A stretch of 8,023 nucleotides of DNA. Origin: Rhodoferax sp. UBA4409. Lineage in GTDB: Bacteria; Pseudomonadota; Gammaproteobacteria; Burkholderiales; Burkholderiaceae_C. The translations under genes and the position numbers were made by a program. The stretch lies in contig DGQR01000035.1 in the NCBI GenBank assembly GCA_002390825.1, positions 10,917 through 18,939 on the forward strand. The letters are read 5' to 3'. The notes beneath the pieces were generated by a model. That model saw nothing but the letters and a program-made list of their open reading frames with translations. It had not been told where the DNA came from and made no database searches. Positions 6,160 through 8,023 of the stretch are shown here, piece after piece (within the stretch, counting starts at the first letter, position 1; each line of letters starts with the position of its first letter).

Positions 6160-6902
6160 GCCGGCAACTCCGTGGGCAAATTCCACTCCGTCACCAAGGG
6201 CAGGTGATCTGACATGCGCGCCCACTGCGGGCCGCGCGGCACATGCGAGGCCGCAGGCAACAGGCCCCGGCCCAGCACATGATCCAATTGCACCAGCGGC
6301 AGCCGGGAGGGAAAGGTGGCGCACCGTCGGGTCACAGGGGCCTGCAGTTCAGCGCCTGCCAGTTGCTTCGCCACCCAAGGCCCGAGGTCATTGAAATCGC
6401 CTGCGACCAGCAACGGGCAGTGTCGCGGTATCTCACGTTCCACATAGCGAGCCAGCTGCTGCAGCTGACGTGCCCGGCTCGTCCGGATCAGCCCCAAATG
6501 GATCACCAGCACATGCACACTGCGGCCCGCAACATCCAACTCCACATGCAAAAGGCCCCGCTGCTCCAGGCGGTGGTCAGACATGTCTTCGTGTTGATGC
6601 GTCAGCACCGGCCATCGTGAAAGCAAGGCATTGCCATGCTCACCGTGGCGAGTGACGGCATTGGTGCGGTACACCGCGTTGTAACCCTCGGGAGCCAGAA
6701 AGTCTGCTTGAGGCGCCTCAGGCCAATGCGGGAAATGCCGGGATTCACCATGGTGCATTTTGCGAACTTCTTGCAAACACAGCACATCGGCCTCCATGCC
6801 GGCCATCGCATGGCTGAGGTTGTGAATCTCCAAACGGCGCATCGGGCCAAAACCCTGTACACCCTTGTGGATGTTGTAAGTGACCACTCGCAAATTTGTC
6901 AT
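6153..6902 (-). CDS. ybhP: Endonuclease/exonuclease/phosphatase (EEP) family protein, YbhP-like
   Basis: A 249-residue protein with the full set of EEP-fold motifs: TYNIHKG (8-14), the metal-binding glutamate in LQEV (E45), the catalytic histidine in VIHLGL (H135), GDFND (168-172, D169 and N171), LDHVL (206-210) and SDHLPL (231-236, D232/H233). The superfamily includes Mg-dependent nucleases, sphingomyelinases and phosphoinositide phosphatases, and the substrate of YbhP itself is not known to me. Its position directly before clsB, as ybhP precedes ybhO in E. coli, hints at a phospholipid-related role. This is inference from context. No signal peptide is seen. The start is well supported: AGGAG lies six bases before the ATG (6909-6913). 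The ATG overlaps the nudB stop in a 4-base ATGA, and the 3' end overlaps clsB, so the three genes form a coupled unit. Confidence 0.9.
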   Translation of the reverse strand: MTNLRVVTYNIHKGVQGFGPMRRLEIHNLSHAMAGMEADVLCLQEVRKMHHGESRHFPHWPEAPQADFLAPEGYNAVYRTNAVTRHGEHGNALLSRWPVLTHQHEDMSDHRLEQRGLLHVELDVAGRSVHVLVIHLGLIRTSRARQLQQLARYVEREIPRHCPLLVAGDFNDLGPWVAKQLAGAELQAPVTRRCATFPSRLPLVQLDHVLGRGLLPAASHVPRGPQWARMSDHLPLVTEWNLPTELPAC

Positions 6903-7399
6903 GCCTCACTCCTCCCCAATGGCAGCCGGTCTCGGTGCATCAGCATCAAGATGGCCTCCGCATTGGAAGGAGAAAAGCAGAGGTCCGCTGCATCGGCCAT
7001 CGGCAGCCAACAGCTGTCAGTGTGCTCCGTCGGGCTCAAATGAACATCGGGCTTATGCGGAACACCCAAGCCAAACACCCGCTCGGTGTTGTGGGTAACG
7101 CCGGGAGCGTATCGGTACAGCCAGCGGGGATAGATCGGATAAATGTTCTCCAGCCCCCAATCAACCAGCCCTTGCTCAAAGGGCCCGCCGGGTCGACAGT
7201 CGAGCCCTGTCTCCTCCCAGACCTCCCGAGCTGCGGTGACGGCCCAGCTCTCTTCAGGAAAGTCTTTGGCCCCCGTCACGGATTGCCAAAAGGGTGGCGC
7301 CAGGGGGTCAGGCTCCACACGGCGTATCAGCAGTACCTCGTGCTGGGGCGTGTAGATCACCACCAAGACCGACTGAGGAATTTTGTACGGCAACGTCAT
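6899..7399 (-). CDS. nudB: Dihydroneopterin triphosphate diphosphatase (Nudix hydrolase)
   Basis: With the ATG at 7399 the protein is 166 residues. It hydrolyses 7,8-dihydroneopterin triphosphate to the monophosphate and pyrophosphate, the step after FolE in folate synthesis. It matches E. coli NudB in two diagnostic blocks: FWQSVTG (37-43) leading into the Nudix box (43-66, ending REVWEETGL), and RYAPGVTHNTE (96-106). The Nudix box has one residue more than the textbook G-x5-E-x7-REUXEE spacing (G43, then E50, then R58 E59). The metal-binding REVWEE core is intact. A start at 7426 would add nine residues but lies inside the loop of the aspS terminator, so 7399 is preferred. GCGAGG sits only three bases before that ATG. 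With about 15 bases between terminator and start there is no room for a promoter, so transcription must come from read-through or from inside aspS. Confidence 0.93.
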   Translation of the reverse strand: MTLPYKIPQSVLVVIYTPQHEVLLIRRVEPDPLAPPFWQSVTGAKDFPEESWAVTAAREVWEETGLDCRPGGPFEQGLVDWGLENIYPIYPRWLYRYAPGVTHNTERVFGLGVPHKPDVHLSPTEHTDSCWLPMADAADLCFSPSNAEAILMLMHRDRLPLGRSEA

Positions 7400-7412
7400 G
7401 GGCCTCGCAATG

Positions 7413-7439
7413 AAAAAGGGCGCCATAGAGGCGCCCTTT
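7413..7439 (-). terminator. Intrinsic terminator after aspS
   Basis: A perfect 10-base inverted repeat (AAAGGGCGCC at 7415-7424 and GGCGCCCTTT at 7430-7439) encloses a 5-base loop. Read on the minus strand the GC-rich stem ends in a run of five T, as expected for a Rho-independent terminator of the aspS transcript. It lies 35 bases past the aspS stop and about 13 bases before the nudB start. The symmetric A- and T-flanks mean it could act weakly in the other direction too, although no plus-strand gene approaches it. Confidence 0.85.
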
Positions 7440-7474
7440 CATTGTGCACGACCCGCTGACGGGCCCACCACGTT

Positions 7475-8023
7475 TCAGGCTGTTTTGGCCAAATCCACGT
7501 TGCGCAAGCGGATGTGCAGTTCGCGCAGCTGCTTTTCGTCCACAGGGCTCGGCGCTTGGGTCAACAAGCACTGGGCTCGCTGGGTCTTGGGGAAAGCAAT
7601 TACGTCACGGATCGACTCGGCACCTGTCATCAAGGTCACGATACGGTCCAGACCGAAGGCCAAGCCACCGTGTGGAGGCGCGCCGTACTGCAAGGCATCG
7701 AGCAGGAAGCCGAACTTGAGCTGGGCTTCTTCCGGTGTGATTTTCAGGGCATCGAACACCTTTTGCTGTACGTCAGCACGGTGGATACGGACAGAGCCGC
7801 CACCCATTTCCCAGCCGTTCAACACCATGTCGTAGCCTTGCGAGATGCATTTCTCGGGCGCAGTGACCATCCAGTCTTCGTGACCGGCCTTGGGCGCTGT
7901 GAACGGGTGGTGCACCGCGGTATAGCGCCCGCTTTCTTCGTCGAATTCGAACATGGGGAAGTCGACCACCCACATCGGACGCCAGCCGGCAGTGAACAAA
8001 CCGTTCTTCTTGCCGAACTCGCT
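7475..8023 (-). CDS. aspS: Aspartyl-tRNA synthetase, C-terminal third (partial)
   Basis: The frame is open from the window edge to the TGA at 7475-7477, giving 183 residues of a protein of normally about 590-600, so the start lies outside. It charges tRNA-Asp with aspartate. Recognisable bacterial AspRS blocks, N to C: WVVDFPMFEFDEE, AVHHPFTAPK, YDMVLNGWEMGGGSVRIH (class II motif region and active site), KFGFLLDALQYGAPPHGG and class II motif 3 in GLAFGLDRIVTLM, then RDVIAFPKTQ and the typical C-terminal APSPVD block. The tail ends LRNVDLAKTA. The anticodon-binding and GAD insertion domains are upstream and unseen. Whether it is discriminating or non-discriminating for tRNA-Asn cannot be judged from this part. 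It is followed by a strong terminator, which separates it from the nudB cluster. Confidence 0.98.
   Translation of the reverse strand, partial: SEFGKKNGLFTAGWRPMWVVDFPMFEFDEESGRYTAVHHPFTAPKAGHEDWMVTAPEKCISQGYDMVLNGWEMGGGSVRIHRADVQQKVFDALKITPEEAQLKFGFLLDALQYGAPPHGGLAFGLDRIVTLMTGAESIRDVIAFPKTQRAQCLLTQAPSPVDEKQLRELHIRLRNVDLAKTA

Noticed and set aside
5026..6207. 393-codon open frame on the plus strand opposite clsB
   Set aside because: It mirrors a gene with two intact phospholipase D motifs. Its translation is rich in His, Gln, Arg and Pro with no recognisable domain, which is typical of an antisense shadow in GC-rich DNA.
6160..6324. 55-residue N-terminal extension of ClsB
   Set aside because: It is low-complexity Ala/Gly/Pro sequence lying over the EEP gene in another frame. 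The ATG at 6159 matches the usual ClsB length and has GGAG upstream.
1..8023. Mobile elements, CRISPR arrays, tRNA or rRNA genes, phage or defence genes
   Set aside because: I found no transposase, integrase, terminal repeats, regularly spaced repeats or tRNA-like cloverleaf; gene-free gaps are all under about 125 bases.

Overview
The window looks like a piece of a betaproteobacterial chromosome, most likely Burkholderiales and probably Comamonadaceae (Rhodoferax/Curvibacter-like). This rests on moderately high GC, dense gene packing, the style of the AspRS, NudB and FolE proteins, and the aspS-nudB-ybhP-clsB order. No lineage search was possible, so the placement is an inference. I see no insertion sequence, phage gene, CRISPR array, tRNA or rRNA.

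Left part, plus strand (1-2728): the C-terminal tail of a CtpA-type S41 protease, then a MoeB/ThiF/HesA-family adenylyltransferase seven bases later. After a 98-base gap comes a two-gene unit: a sensor-less GGDEF diguanylate cyclase whose stop codon overlaps the start of a FlhG/MinD-like P-loop ATPase. This pairs a c-di-GMP-making enzyme with an ATPase of the class that controls flagellar number or polar localisation.

Right part, minus strand (8023 down to 2752), in transcription order: the C-terminal third of aspS, a strong hairpin terminator, nudB, a YbhP-like endonuclease/exonuclease/phosphatase (EEP) protein, clsB, folE, a short BLUF photoreceptor, and a DUF429 protein. nudB/ybhP and ybhP/clsB overlap by 4 and 7 bases. 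folE and the BLUF gene are 4 bases apart. FolE (GTP to dihydroneopterin triphosphate) and NudB (removal of pyrophosphate from that product) are consecutive folate-pathway steps and flank the ybhP-clsB membrane-lipid pair. The two halves converge with only 23 bases between the FlhG-like and DUF429 genes.

Most genes are ordinary housekeeping. The two arrangements most worth following up are the tightly coupled folE-BLUF pair (pterin synthesis beside a blue-light flavoprotein) and the coupled GGDEF/FlhG-like pair. The DUF429 protein, with RNase H-like acidic positions, has no known function. I do not see evidence for a wholly new multi-gene system.
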